Source of the DNA: Rotaria sp. Silwood1
Lineage: Eukaryota > Rotifera > Eurotatoria > Philodinida > Philodinidae
Assembly (NCBI GenBank): GCA_905250075.1
Contig: CAJNOP010000025.1
Location: forward strand, 255,669-319,668
Reading direction: 5' to 3'
DNA: 64,000 nucleotides
The notes under the pieces were generated by a model. That model was given only the letters and a program-made list of their open reading frames with translations. It was not told the origin of the DNA and made no database searches. Of the stretch, positions 12,801-24,783 are shown piece by piece (within the stretch, counting starts at the first letter, position 1; every line of letters starts with the position of its first letter). The position numbers were made by a program, and so were the translations under genes.

Positions 12801-14154
12801 AAGAAAAATATATGAAATTTACTTTATTAATTTTATTTTTTGAATGTTGAAGTAATTTTGAAAAATAATTTAAAACACCATGATTAAGTACATATTGTGT
12901 TTGTTCATCAGTACCTGTTACTACATTTCCAACAGCTCTCAATGCTAAATTTATAAATAGAACAACAAAAAAAAAAAAAGTCAAATGAAATATAAAATAA
13001 AAATTTTCTTTACCAGCTGTAATAATTTTTATTTCATTATGATTTAATAATCTAATAATATCTGATATTATATCAAATTCAACAATAAGCTAAAATAAAT
13101 AATTATAATCAATATAAAATAATTAAAAATAATTTACTTGAATTATAGGATTTCCACAATCAAGAAGATATGCTAATGCCCATGTACTATCAACAAGAAT
13201 CTAAATAAATAAATAAAATGAACAAAAATTCTATTTTTTATTTTTATTACATACAGTAACATCAGTAAATGATAAAAGATATTTTAATGAAGGTAAAATT
13301 TCTTGAACAATATTTAATGATAATGGTGGATCTTTATGACGACAAAGATTAACAATAACCCATGTTACATTTCGAAGAAATGTTATTGGAATATCTTTTT
13401 GTATAAATTCAATTAATGGTGAAATAACACCTAATTCAATAGCATAATCACGTAATCTTGAACCATCACCTAGAAAAACAAAAAAATGAATTGTTCATAA
13501 AAAATTTGTTTTTTTTTTTTGTCTAATTTTACCAATAAGATTTCCTATAGCCCAAACAGCTTGTTCACAAACATTTGAATATGTTGAATGTAATAAACGT
13601 AATAAATATGGTAATGCATCTGCATTAACAACAGCTTGTGTTTGATGTGTATTACCTGATGCAATATTTGTTAATGCCCATGCAGCTTCAAATTGTAAAT
13701 CAGGATATTGATCATATGATAAACATTGTACAAGTATAGGTAAAAAATTTAAATTAATTAATTCATCAATTGGTGGATTACGTTCAATAGATAAAAGTTT
13801 TCGTGCTGAACGTATACCTTCATAACATATAGATAAATCAGAATTTTGAGATTGTAAAAGAATTTCATTTAGATTTAAACATCGACGTAATTCATCATCA
13901 TCATCGGTTTCATCTGACATACTTTCATTAACAATAAGATTACGTTTACATTGTATTTGTTCATCACGTTTGGTCTAAAATGTAATTATATGAAGTCTTG
14001 TAATTTTTTTTTTTTTTTTTTGGAGTTAAACCAATACTTTTCGTAATGATATATTATATTGGTTTCGTCGACGTCGAAGTTCATCGAGATCTTTACCATG
14101 ATGTTTATATGACTGAATACGACTAGATATATTTTTTGATAATGAAGAATTCAT
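9866..14154 (-). CDS. Importin subunit alpha (karyopherin alpha)
   Basis: The nuclear-import adaptor that binds classical NLS cargo through armadillo repeats and importin beta through its N-terminal IBB domain. Eleven exons give 535 residues: 14038-14154, 13533-13974, 13255-13469, 13138-13200, 13014-13089, 12823-12944, 10588-10692, 10420-10532, 10244-10368, 10071-10165, 9866-10000. The IBB is clear near residues 11-55 ([15 protein letters not shown]). ARM repeats follow with the usual W..N signatures ([49 protein letters not shown]). A poly-Asp stretch and an FSFG-like tail close the protein. Length fits the family (about 520-540). Intron 6 is unusually long (2.13 kb). An acceptor-like tttcaag lies 2 nt before the ATG. 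Which metazoan alpha clade it belongs to was not resolved. Confidence 0.95.
10693..12822 (-). other. Long intron 6 of importin alpha
   Basis: A 2.13-kb AT-rich intron between the exon ending ..KINK and the exon starting EAVWFLSN. No coding frame or complete mobile element recognised. A small perfect hairpin (acaggta/tacctgt) lies near 12413-12433. Confidence 0.75.
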
Positions 14155-14156
14155 GT

Positions 14157-14175
14157 CTTGAAATAGAACAAAAAA
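14157..14175 (-). promoter_or_regulatory. Splice-acceptor-like site 2 nt before the importin alpha ATG
   Basis: On the minus strand a pyrimidine-rich tract ends in tttcaag, then AC and the ATG. This is a candidate trans-splice or 5'-UTR acceptor. Confidence 0.45.
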
Positions 14176-17100
14176 AAAAAACAAACAAATAGGAAAAAAC
14201 ACACAATACGATTAATTATTTTTCTTTCTATTTCATTGAATGATAAATAATAGTTTAATCGATGCATTTGGATAGGCTCTTATTTTATGCCCTTTATTTC
14301 TAAAATAATCGACTAACAGGATTAGAAAACAAAAAGAAATTTTTTCATGAAAATGACTCATTTCGTTCTATAGTACATTGTACGCTTTCATAATATTACG
14401 CATATGCATAAAGATAAATCTCGTACAATTATTTAGTCTGAATAGATGGCGACAGAAATCAATGACTCATCGTAAAGGTTTACCATAGAAATATGGGATT
14501 AATGGGATAATATATGAAATAAATTACATTCGATAACTTTTATGGATTTTGAACTTTGATACTTTCTGTGGTTTTATATAGAATTTAAAAAAAACAATAT
14601 TATAGGATTTCGAGAGTTCTATTAAAATAGTACAGTAATAAAAAATAGTTGTCTTTCTTCATACGTTATACTGTTTGAAGAGATTTTTTGGGGCCAAGTT
14701 GCAAAGTTCGTATTACTTCCATTGAAAAGACAATTTCGGATGAAAGAAAGGGCATTTTTTCGATCATTAAAACTTGAAAAATCTGAGGTTTTTAGGCATG
14801 GTTTAGCTAGTATGGACAATTAATTAGAAAACTTCCTCGCCTCATCTAAAGGAATTTTGTATTTATCTATAGATTAAAATATAAAATAACTCTCTAGAAT
14901 GAAGTATATTGGGAGAAATACAAGAGAAGTTTCTTTTTTTTTTTAATATAATCTTCCTATGATTACTTAATATGCATAACAATAGATGATACTATCTACG
15001 ATTACCTTTAATCTTTGATATACTATTCATCAACATACTCAAAACAAAAGAATAACTAATTGATTTTTTTTTGATTCGCTTGTTTTCATATAGATTTTTT
15101 TGTAAAGGCTGACACTAATGGTTAGTTTTTACTTGTAACACATAAGAAATATGATATTTCATTTTATATGAAACATCTATTGTGCGTGTGTGGATGAAGA
15201 CTGTCACCTATACCCTTATGTCATTCTAGATACAAACCAATATTATTGATTACTCTATTTGTTTAGATAATTTCAACAATCATATATAAAATTTTCCTAA
15301 AAACCTTCAAGAATTAAAACTATTTCGATAAAGTCGTGCCATGGACAACTAAAGCAATATGTTCGTGCTTTAATCTCAAAAATCGAGTTTTCTGAGGTGA
15401 TGGAAACAGGGACTTCCTTTGTTCTTAAGCTACTATGACACAATGAATCAGTATTTAAGTACTGAATATCAGACAGCAAGCCGACTTTATTATTTATATT
15501 AACATTATCAAAGAAACTAAAGGATGTGTAAATGTGACTTAAATGATGCCTATGCCCACACTTAGAAAGAAAGTGAGAAAGAAATGAAGATACAGGTATT
15601 CAAGAGACAAACCTGTAACCAATTATTCAAAAAATCCAATATCATAGTAACTGAAACACAAATGATGTCCTAAAGTTCTTACCATCATGCATATTGTTCG
15701 AATTCCATAGGAATTCAGACGATTGTGGGAACTCAACAGTGTGTTTAAATTCATACAGCAGACTCATATATTACTTAGTTTCCGATTACCATGTTTTACA
15801 TTAAATTGATGATCACAATAATGGTAACTCAATAGTGTTTTTTTTTGTTAAAATGCTCTTTACTCCATTGAAATTCGTTAATCATTCTATTTGTACTTTT
15901 TGACATAATATATTCAAACATCTCGAAGATGAGAAGTCCATTTGTGAAACAATACAAAAAAAAATACGAACGAACTCTTCTGCGAGTTGAGAATAACAAA
16001 CTAGGGTGTGGGTGTGGGTGTGAGATATGACTGTAACTATGCATCTGGATATGGATGTTAGTGTGGCTCTTCTTGTTATCCAACAACCAGATCCCAAAAC
16101 TATATATCTCATAGACATACTTGCAGCAGAATTGTGACCAGTTCAGATCAGTTAAAATACTTGAATTGACCGGTTTTTAACGTTAAGAAATATATTACAT
16201 GTAAGCCACTTTTTTCTGATAAAACTCGTTAAATGTACATTAGCGTCTTCTTATCAAAATAATCAATGAATGTTGTTTCGAGAATTATGTTTTATATTCT
16301 TCTGTCCGTGAACACTTTTTCATTTCTTTATGTGAAGTATACTTCATGTGTCAAAAGTACAATCAAAACTTTATCACTTGAGACAAACTTATCTCATATA
16401 TCTTTTATTGAAAATCAAATTTAAGCTTTGATTCTCGTATGAACAGAAATGTTAAGTTTGTATGTAAAAGTTGAGTGAGAAAACTCCAGATTTTAAGTGT
16501 GACAATTAGTCGATAAGCAAATGACTCCTTCTTTTTCGCGCTATATATACATAGTTCACATGCTCATCTTTGAGAAACCAAGCATATATAAACGATTAGA
16601 ATATGAGACTTATTCCTAAAGATTCGTAAAAACTTAAGCGAACGAACGAAGATAAATGTTTGTAAAGTCATTTGCATTAACCAATTAATAATAGCTCTGC
16701 AAATTGGCTACCTTTTGCTGAATTCTACCGATCTGAAAGATTCTTTGAACCAGTGGTCCACCAGTTGAACCCAATTGGTGTAAAATTTTAAACGATCAAG
16801 CTGAATTACTTCGAAAATTCTCGACCAATTACAACCCTGAGATGGCCCCTATTTTTACTATCGAGACTTTATAAGCGAATTGTGAATAAGGTTCATTGCA
16901 GTGTAAATATTTCAGAAAAGATAAGCATAAACATCTGTAGGTTTTAAGAACAAAGTTTTGCACCTAATGTCGGTTTTATCAACTGAAAAATCTTTGTGAA
17001 CTGGCTGGTTTTTATCGGTCTACATATATTTTTACACCAATCATCGGATCGGACCACTTTAGTATATCTTGAGCGGTTATAACTTTGTCCTACACTCATA

Positions 17101-17411
17101 CCCCTAACCGCACCAACACACACACACTCATCCCTACTCACACAAGCACTCAGAACCACACCCCATGCATCCACACTCACACATCAAAACTCCACAGCTA
17201 CCATGCACCTACCCAAAATTGAAATTTTTTGTGAGTAGGAAAAGTTAGATCCGCTATTATCTTTTTTTGTTTCGTGTTACTCATTGAGTTTGTTTACGCT
17301 TTAGAATTAAAAAGCGCTTATCGTTCTGTGAAAACGCGTCAAATACAAGAAGTAATATCCTGTAGAGTCATATTTGTTTGTTTGGATATTAATAGTGATT
17401 CAGTCTACCGA
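14176..17411. other. Intergenic region with telomere-like G/T and C/A tracts
   Basis: No gene recognised over 3.2 kb. At 16004-16022 there are three GGTGTG units in a row. At 17095-17215 there is a long C/A-rich stretch with many CACA and CCAC phrases. Both lie next to the ankyrin/ADP-ribosyltransferase gene. Confidence 0.5.
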
Positions 17412-19076
17412 TCATGGCTCGCATTCCTCGAGTGTAATTGCAACATACATAGTTCCGCGCTGGTTATTGACATTGAGATCGTTATTCCGTTCGTCAGGCC
17501 TTGAAACACTGCCTGCAACTGCGGTAGATCGAGTAGCAGCAGGCTGTATGTTGCGACTGGCAAGCCCTATATTGCGACCAGCAGGTTTGGCAAGGCGAAC
17601 AGTAGGCTCTGAAAGGTGATCAACAGGCTCTGCAAGGCGACCGGCAGGCTGAACATTGAGACCAGCAGGCTCTGCAAGGCGGCCGGCAGGCTGAACATTG
17701 AGATCAGTAGGCTCTGCATTACGACGTGTAGGTGCGGGATTTTGAACAATAGATTTGGCATCGTGATCAATAGGGTGAAAAGTGCGATCAACTGCTTTAA
17801 TGGTAAATACGGCGTATGGCATAATCAATACTTCTTTTTCATCTTCATACTCCGAAATATTTTCGATAGCCAATGCAGTACGTTTGTTTTTGATAATGTA
17901 CGTACAAAAAGTTGGAAATTTTAGGACATCTCCTTCTCGATTTATTCGAACTTGCGTATTTCGTGCGAAAGATTCAGCTATTCGATGATCTTTCGTCGTT
18001 GATAGAAAGGACTTTGTCATTAAGCAGCTACCAACGCTGTATTCGTCCAAATCTTCCTGTGTCATTCTCAATCCCCTATATGCCTTGCCAATATATGTAT
18101 ATTTGTCAAATGCCGGATGGCATGTGATTATACCGACGATAAACTGTCGTTCATGTTTTCCAGTCTCTGCTCCACCAGCCAAATCACGATTCAAACGGGA
18201 ATAAAAACCAGTTTCAGCTGTGTAAGCTTTCACGATGTATTCTGCATCACCTTTCTCAATCGCTTGTTGGAAAAAGTACTTGACTTGATCTATTTTATCA
18301 ACACTACTTAATTGTGTTGATAAATAGAATTTTGTGGCTCGTTGCACCAATTCCTCCAATGAATGATTAGCGTAGAACATTAAAGAATGACGTTCGGCTC
18401 TTGCCGTCTCTTTAACATAGGGTGTCACGATAATCCACTCAATTTTTCCTGAAGCACCGATAAAACGATTGTTACCTGGTATCCTTTGAAATAAGGCTCT
18501 AATTTGGGGATTTGTGGTCTCTTCATATGGAATGCATCCGTACTTATTTTTGATAGCCCGTGATGCACCAGCTTCAAGTAAACTTCGAACAATTTCAAGA
18601 TGATTGAAATAGCATGCCGCATGCAGAGCCGTACTTCCGTTTGACTGAATTTGATCAATATCTTCTAGATTCATCTTTAACAATGCATTTCTCACTTTGT
18701 TAACATCTCCTTTGTGGCAGGCAGTATAAAATTGATTTATTTCATTAGAGGGCATTTGGTCATCGGCTTGGCTTGCATAATCAATGTATCGATGAACGTC
18801 TTCATCATTACCTTTTCGTATAAACTTCTCTTTCAACTCTTCATCGTCTGTTAAAAGGTCTTCTGCGCGTTGGTCCAAGTTATTTTTTGTTGATCGAACG
18901 ATACAGGCATCCAGCAAAACATTTATTATTTCTCTATGGTTTCCCATGCATGCCAAATGTAGAGCCGTATTGCCATCGCTATCGACTTGGTTAAGATCGT
19001 TGAAGTTCATCTTTTTCAACAAATCTTGTACTGCGGCCAGCTTTCCCGCGCGACAGGCATCATGAAGTTTAGTCAT
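17412..19076 (-). CDS. Ankyrin-repeat protein with an arginine-type mono-ADP-ribosyltransferase domain
   Basis: An intronless gene of 554 residues. Residues 1-200 hold ankyrin repeats (DGNTALHLACMGNHREI near 34-50, NGSTALHAACYFNHLEI near 136-152). Residues about 200-430 form an ART-type domain with the R-S-ExE triad in order: YRGLR (R334), SFLSTTK (S359) and EKE (E413/E415), the signature of transferases that move ADP-ribose from NAD+ to arginine. Residues about 452-510 are degenerate heptads of the type LAEPAGR/NVQPAGR, coded by a 21-bp tandem repeat. No signal peptide is seen, so a cytosolic or nuclear enzyme with ankyrins choosing targets is inferred. Base composition is clearly less AT-rich than the neighbouring genes. 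ART genes with added protein-binding repeats are expanded in bdelloids and are often discussed as horizontally acquired. An acceptor-like tttag lies 9 nt before the ATG. Substrate is unknown. Confidence 0.88.
   Translation of the reverse strand: MTKLHDACRAGKLAAVQDLLKKMNFNDLNQVDSDGNTALHLACMGNHREIINVLLDACIVRSTKNNLDQRAEDLLTDDEELKEKFIRKGNDEDVHRYIDYASQADDQMPSNEINQFYTACHKGDVNKVRNALLKMNLEDIDQIQSNGSTALHAACYFNHLEIVRSLLEAGASRAIKNKYGCIPYEETTNPQIRALFQRIPGNNRFIGASGKIEWIIVTPYVKETARAERHSLMFYANHSLEELVQRATKFYLSTQLSSVDKIDQVKYFFQQAIEKGDAEYIVKAYTAETGFYSRLNRDLAGGAETGKHERQFIVGIITCHPAFDKYTYIGKAYRGLRMTQEDLDEYSVGSCLMTKSFLSTTKDHRIAESFARNTQVRINREGDVLKFPTFCTYIIKNKRTALAIENISEYEDEKEVLIMPYAVFTIKAVDRTFHPIDHDAKSIVQNPAPTRRNAEPTDLNVQPAGRLAEPAGLNVQPAGRLAEPVDHLSEPTVRLAKPAGRNIGLASRNIQPAATRSTAVAGSVSRPDERNNDLNVNNQRGTMYVAITLEECEP
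17555..17730 (-). repeat. 21-bp tandem repeat coding a heptad tail
   Basis: About eight degenerate units inside the ADP-ribosyltransferase gene, each coding roughly [L/N][A/V][E/Q]PAG[R/L]. Adjacent units are nearly identical in DNA in the middle and decay toward both ends. Confidence 0.85.
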
Positions 19077-20089
19077 TTTATTTTTCTAAATTAACAACAG
19101 CAAACAGTGTAGACTAATTGCTTTCCATAAATGCAGCTGAAGTGAAAAAAAACGATTCACGTTGTTTCCACTCGGTTCTCATCTCATTGCATAATGTAGA
19201 GGTATTAATGAAAAATTATGTTCTTTCGTCAGTAAGGTAAGGAAGAAGAGGTGTCAATGTACATATTCTTATCAGTCAATTACCCTTATAGATCTCCTAT
19301 ACCCACACCTATGTAGTGGTGCGTATCAAAAGGGTATGGAAGTGGAATGTGTCTGAGTGTTGATTTGCTTGTGAGGTCTATGAAAGTGGGTAGATGATGG
19401 AACGTTCTACACCTATACTCCTACCTCACACTAGCACCCACGCTTTCACAAGAATTATCAACCCTATCTAGGGTTCATGAAAAGCTATCTGAAAGGGTTC
19501 ATAATCGTCATGAACCATATGGTATGCTGCTGGAAAGACGACAGAAAGCGATATAGAGAACCGTTCAAAATGGTCATTAATCTAAAGAGAAGCTGTAAAC
19601 GGTACCCTACACTTTATGAAGTTCCTCACGTTTACGATAGAATTACATAACGGAGCCTTAAAGCATCAGAATGGTTCTATGTAGGATAGCACTTAATCAA
19701 AGTTCAAGCGCAATAATCTAACAGACCGTAGCGCAAAACATGACTAAACTAAACCATTTTATTTTATTGCCTCCAAGGTTGCACAATTTCTGCAACAGCT
19801 GAATAATGGGAAAAGAAATAAAAAGCACATTATCTTTTTTGTTTCTCTTATGAAACACTCCACAACTATTAGCACAACTATTAGCACATCTTCATCAAGA
19901 AAAAAAGTTAATGTAACATGAGCTATTCGACTTTTCTCAAAAGAAGCTGCAAGGTTAGATGATAGCTAAACGAATAAAATATAACTCAGTAATTTCTTAC
20001 ATTTTATTTTCCTCCATTGAATGGAATAGATGCCTAATTCGAGTTCGAATATAAATGGGAAAGCAAAAAAAAAACCACTTCTATGTAAA

Positions 20090-20520
20090 TCAAGCAAAAA
20101 AGAAAAATATAAAGTTAATATGAATCATAAATTTGTTAATTTATAAAACGAAAGGTACACCCATGTTGAAATAGCAAAACAGCAAAATAAAAAAAATGGT
20201 GTAAATTACAAATTTTATAAACCTGTAAAACGAGAAGGCATAACCCTGTTAAAACAGCAGAAAAGAAAAATAAAAAGCTAATATGAATCATAAATTTGTA
20301 AATTTATACAACGAAATATGCACCTATGTTGAAATAGCAAAACAGCAAAAGAAAAAGTTGATCTAAATTACAAATGTATAAATCTATGAAACAAGAAGGC
20401 ATAGCCCTGTTAAAATAACAGAAAAGAAAAAAAAAGTTAATATGAATCATAAGTGTATATATTTATAAATCGAAAGGTATCCCAATGTTACAATAAGAAA
20501 AAGAGAAAAGAAAAAGTTTG
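20090..20520. repeat. Degenerate tandem repeat, about 160-bp unit
   Basis: The phrase taatatgaatcataa recurs near 20115, 20279 and 20437, a spacing of about 160 bp. Each unit contains two diverged half-units ending in cc(c/t)tgttgaaatagca or ccctgttaaaacagca. About 2.5 copies. Confidence 0.75.
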
Positions 20521-21024
20521 TATGCAGTGTGTCAAAAATTTATTTAGACACCATCTAACACTTGTCTTGTGAAGCATATTTCACAAACAAAAGAAAGTAT
20601 TTCTTTGACATAGATTATATCATTTGATAGATTGATGCCTCTACTTTATTCTAAAAAAAAATCTTTTCTTTCGAGAAGGTTTTTATAAAGTTTCTGAGGC
20701 TTTTTATAAACTGCTTGATTTCCTGCACAAAAATTATTTGGACACTCTAGATTTCGTTTTTATAGGATCTTCCTTCCGCATCGAAAAATTTTGAGTTATA
20801 AACCATTCGATAGAGAAAACAATTCTCTACACACTGATGTGTATTAAAACAAAAATATTTATAGGCAGTACCTCGAAAACTTCGAGATATCTGAAGCCCC
20901 ATAGGTTTTACTGAGATCTTGAACTTTTGAGGTTTAATAAAATGAAAAGCCAACTTAAAAGACAGCGTTCAACAGAGAAAAACAAACTAAATCGAATGAT
21001 GCCTTTGATTCGTAAAAATGATTG

Positions 21025-21550
21025 AAGAAAGTCATACTAACTGCTACTTAAAATTAATATTTCATATAGGTCTTCGAATAATTTTGATTTTTAATGTGTA
21101 AAATCAAACTAAAAACTTTTTTCAACGATACAGTCTTATAGAAAACAAAATTCTATTCCAAATGATGTGCTTGGATAAGCAATACTTGGTTTCTTTAAAT
21201 ATGATAAGACCCTATTCTTTCATATACGTTTTATAGTGTGGAAAGGAAAGAAAAAAAAACTTTCGTTCTGTTGCTATGACACATTCTGCTGGTGAAATAT
21301 ATATAAGTCTATAGGACGAAGAAGTTTTTTTTTCTTTGCATTATTCACTGTAAATCTTACTTCAGAAGAAAGGATCTTATCATATTCCGGAAAAACAAGT
21401 ATTGCTTATTCAAGAATATCGCTTAGTACAAAATTTTATTCTCTACAAGACAATATCATTGAAAGAAGTTTTCAGTTTGATTTTACACATGAAAAATCAA
21501 AATTATTGAGAGACCTATATGAAGTATTAATTTAAATTAGTAGTCAATAT
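21025..21550. repeat. Imperfect inverted repeat, arms of about 185 bp
   Basis: The left arm (about 21025-21215) and right arm (about 21365-21550) are reverse complements with many mismatches. For example, ataggtcttcgaataatttt on the left pairs with aaaattattgagagacctat on the right. The spacer is about 150 bp. It looks like an old foldback element with no coding capacity. Confidence 0.65.
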
Positions 21551-22303
21551 GATTTTTTTCCATCAAAAGTTATTCAACAAAATATTTACTAAATAGGCAC
21601 TAGTATTACCAGCACATGTAACAGCGAAACAAATCATATCGAAAGTTTATTATTATGATATTAGTTGAAGTATGATCAAATAACATAGAAAAATATAGCA
21701 GTGTTTTCTCTATCAGACTATATAGGAAGAAGGTTTCTTAAAACTCTTTATATGGAATTACAATAGCCTCATCATTACTTTTGGACTGTCCTAAGTATTT
21801 TTACTTTTAAAAGAAAGAACAGAAAAAGACTTTCGAGACTGCATGATTCAAGAGAAGAGGAATAATCTATTTAATCATATGATATCTAAATATATCATGT
21901 AATAAGTAGTAATTTCTGTTTACCATATAAAGATTTGACCATCACTATTAGCCATTTACTCATGAATGTGTTGCAGTGTACAATCAAACTAGAGTTGAAC
22001 TTCTCAAACGTGCAGTACAATAAACTGACATTGGACAATATGATATTACTAACGAGACTAATTGTTTCAGTTACCATACGATGTCATTCATGATTGTCAT
22101 TCGTTTAAGTTTTTCATTCAATTCCAACAGGTTCATTCATAAACAAATAATTCCATAAGGTGATAAAGCATTTCTCATCAAAACTTTCATATTCAGGATT
22201 AGATGTTTTTATTAATCAATATGAAATCAAGAATATTGAATGAAATTACAAAAAACACTTTAACAAAAAAAATACAATATTGATAACAAAATAACTTGCG
22301 AAC

Positions 22304-23179
22304 TTATTGTTCATTTGGAGATTCTTCAAGTTCCTCGTCATTCTTCACTTCTATTTTGTGATTTTGGTTTATCGAGAAACTTTTCCATCGATTTGTTAAT
22401 TCATCCAGTAGTACTTCATAATCAACTGTATCTGCTTGTTTTTCACATATTTTTGGTCGAACTAATATCCATTCACCCTCGTCTCCCTCTGATAGATCTA
22501 TTCGATTATGAATTGTAACACTTCCTTGTTGTGCTTTCGCATTTTCAAGTGTTTTTGTAATTTGTGCACTAGTTTCGGGTGTTATCATATTAATATGAAC
22601 ATTATATTGCTCTTCTAATAATGCAATATAACCATGTCGACCAATAAATCGACCACGTTGTGATTTCTTTACAGCTTCAAGTGCTACGTCGTTACTTGGT
22701 TTAATATCAAATTTATATGATAAAAATAGAAATCTGCCATTTTTAAACGGTTTTGAAGGTTTTGTTTGTTTTCTGAATATTGGTCTTTTAGTATTCATTG
22801 TAAGATTTTCTTGTGTTTCAGATAAGGAATTATGAGGTCTATCAGTTTCATTATCAATTGTCGATGCTGATGATAAATTTGAATCTAAAACTCGATTTTC
22901 TTTAATAAAATTTTCTAATCGATTTAATGATAGTATAAGTTTGGGATTGTCTTTTTTATCTCGATCTATTTGATCAATAAGTTTCTTCAATTTGATCAAT
23001 TTATCTTTGTCATCAATAGTCACACTTATTAGTGTTTGATTATCAAGATTGTTACATGTACAACATTGACGAGGCATATTTCGTAGTATAGTTACCGGAA
23101 TATGTTTTTCATTTCGAAGTTCATTAACAACAGCATGAAATAAACAACGATAACGTGAATTGTGAACTAAACAAGCCAT
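22304..23179 (-). CDS. Orphan protein with a KH-like RNA-binding motif
   Basis: An intronless frame of 291 residues ending in an acidic tail. I do not recognise a named family. Residues about 176-200 read GRFIGRHGYIALLEEQY, with the I-G-x-x-G loop followed by a helix and a V-x-I strand, as in type I KH domains. Residues 61-95 are a charged, probably helical stretch (DKDKLIKLKKLIDQID), and 36-43 hold a Cys cluster (PRQCCTC). Only one KH-like unit is visible and its flanks are not typical, so RNA binding is tentative. No signal peptide or membrane segment. It sits alone between long repeat-rich gaps. Confidence 0.6.
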   Translation of the reverse strand: MACLVHNSRYRCLFHAVVNELRNEKHIPVTILRNMPRQCCTCNNLDNQTLISVTIDDKDKLIKLKKLIDQIDRDKKDNPKLILSLNRLENFIKENRVLDSNLSSASTIDNETDRPHNSLSETQENLTMNTKRPIFRKQTKPSKPFKNGRFLFLSYKFDIKPSNDVALEAVKKSQRGRFIGRHGYIALLEEQYNVHINMITPETSAQITKTLENAKAQQGSVTIHNRIDLSEGDEGEWILVRPKICEKQADTVDYEVLLDELTNRWKSFSINQNHKIEVKNDEELEESPNEQ

Positions 23180-24783
23180 TTTGTCGGTAGAAAAAATGAG
23201 TGAGAAAATAAACCAAACAGAAACATTCTATATGGGCCGACAAATTGTGTCATAACACAGAATTACACAATCATATGGAAGACAAACGAAAAGAATAAAT
23301 ATTTCTCATAATGCTTATTATTTGACTGGCTGAAAAAGAAACCAATTTTGAAGTAAATTGATGATCATGAATTTTGAAATGATATTTTTACGATATTATT
23401 ATAGTTCATCTTTTCAAGTTTTTTCGATGAATTATTTATATCATGACGACTATCGCCATCTAATAAATCGTATGTTGCACATGGACTACTTCTGTTGATT
23501 TATTTATCAAAAAAATATTCGTTTCGTCAATATTTATTTACGTTAGATTTGTTTGTCGTCTTTTCTTTTACAAAATAATGAGTGAATAATAGGCTACTTT
23601 CATCAAATTATCACTTTAGAACGAATTCAGAACAATTTTCTTTCTTGTTATAAACGAAAATATTGCTCTTTGAGCTAGTCGAAAAAATCTGTGAAGATGC
23701 TTCATGGAATAAATGAGGACTTGGATGTGTGCGAAGAGAATGTCAACATGTCTACCCAAGTACATTGAACTATGATGAAATAAATTGAGTGCATGAATGT
23801 GTTTAGAAGTTTTTCAAATTTATTTATCAAAAAAATTCTATCTGAACAATAGATTAAAAGAGATTGTGATAGTCTTTGCAATTTGTTCATATAATTTGAG
23901 AACGATGATCATTTGGTAATCGTAAATTTTTATCGGTTAACAACTAAAAAGTCAATTGTTTTCGTATATATTTTTGATGATACAATAAGACTCTCGTGTA
24001 CAGAGTTTGATTTCATTGTAATTTTTTTTACTATTGAAATTTGCTCTTATTGTCATCGTCTTCTTGATCAACAACAATCTTATTATTTATCTCTTCATTA
24101 GCATTAGTGTTGCCAATGATTTCACTTTTATTATTCTTTTCTTCAAGGTTAAATTTAGCAATCTATTTATTATATGTGCTCTAGTTTTATCTTCTGAATT
24201 AAGGTAAATATGTATTCTAAGTTTTGTCTCATTTTATTGCGCAGCTTTTTGAAATTGCTGATCATTGCATCGAATAAAGAACAAGTATGTCATTGAGTGA
24301 AGCAAACAATGTCATGCGAGAAAAATTCGTTACTCACATTTTGGTCAAGCAAATCATTCGTGACTATGTTGAATGGAAGATTATGCCACAGATGTCAATA
24401 CAAAACAAAAACATGTTGGAAATATTTTGAGACACTCTATTAATTATCTAGGAAGAAGTGAGTATTCAATGAAAATTTCACAGCAACATGATTGAATGAA
24501 TACATTTGCGTGAGTAACGCTATAGACCATTTCACCTTGGATAGTATTTAAAATGGAGAAGACTTAAATCGATCGATTCTTAAAAGAAAATTTTGATACT
24601 TGAAACTCATGGATTATTAGTAAAAGAAAAAGGTCAAGTCTGATTGTTATTTTCATTCATTTGCTTTGCAAATTATGTCTTTAATCTATTTTATCCATGT
24701 GTTTTGTAATACATGCGATACATATACAAATATCAGATTTTGTTTCTTTGTCTTTCACTACTTACACATAACCACCGATTCGA
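23180..24783. other. Intergenic region
   Basis: A gap between divergently transcribed genes, AT-rich. No recognisable gene or repeat. It must contain the promoters of both neighbours, but no motif stands out. Confidence 0.5.

Larger units (their letters stand above)
19077..22303. other. Intergenic region rich in repeats
   Basis: No gene recognised over 3.2 kb. It holds G/T- and C/A-rich tracts at 19290-19450, a tandem repeat at 20090-20520 and an imperfect inverted repeat at 21025-21550, listed separately. Confidence 0.6.

Noticed and set aside
17616..17924. Plus-strand frames opposite the ADP-ribosyltransferase gene
   Set aside because: They mirror the 21-bp repeat and the coding bias of the minus-strand gene; shadows.
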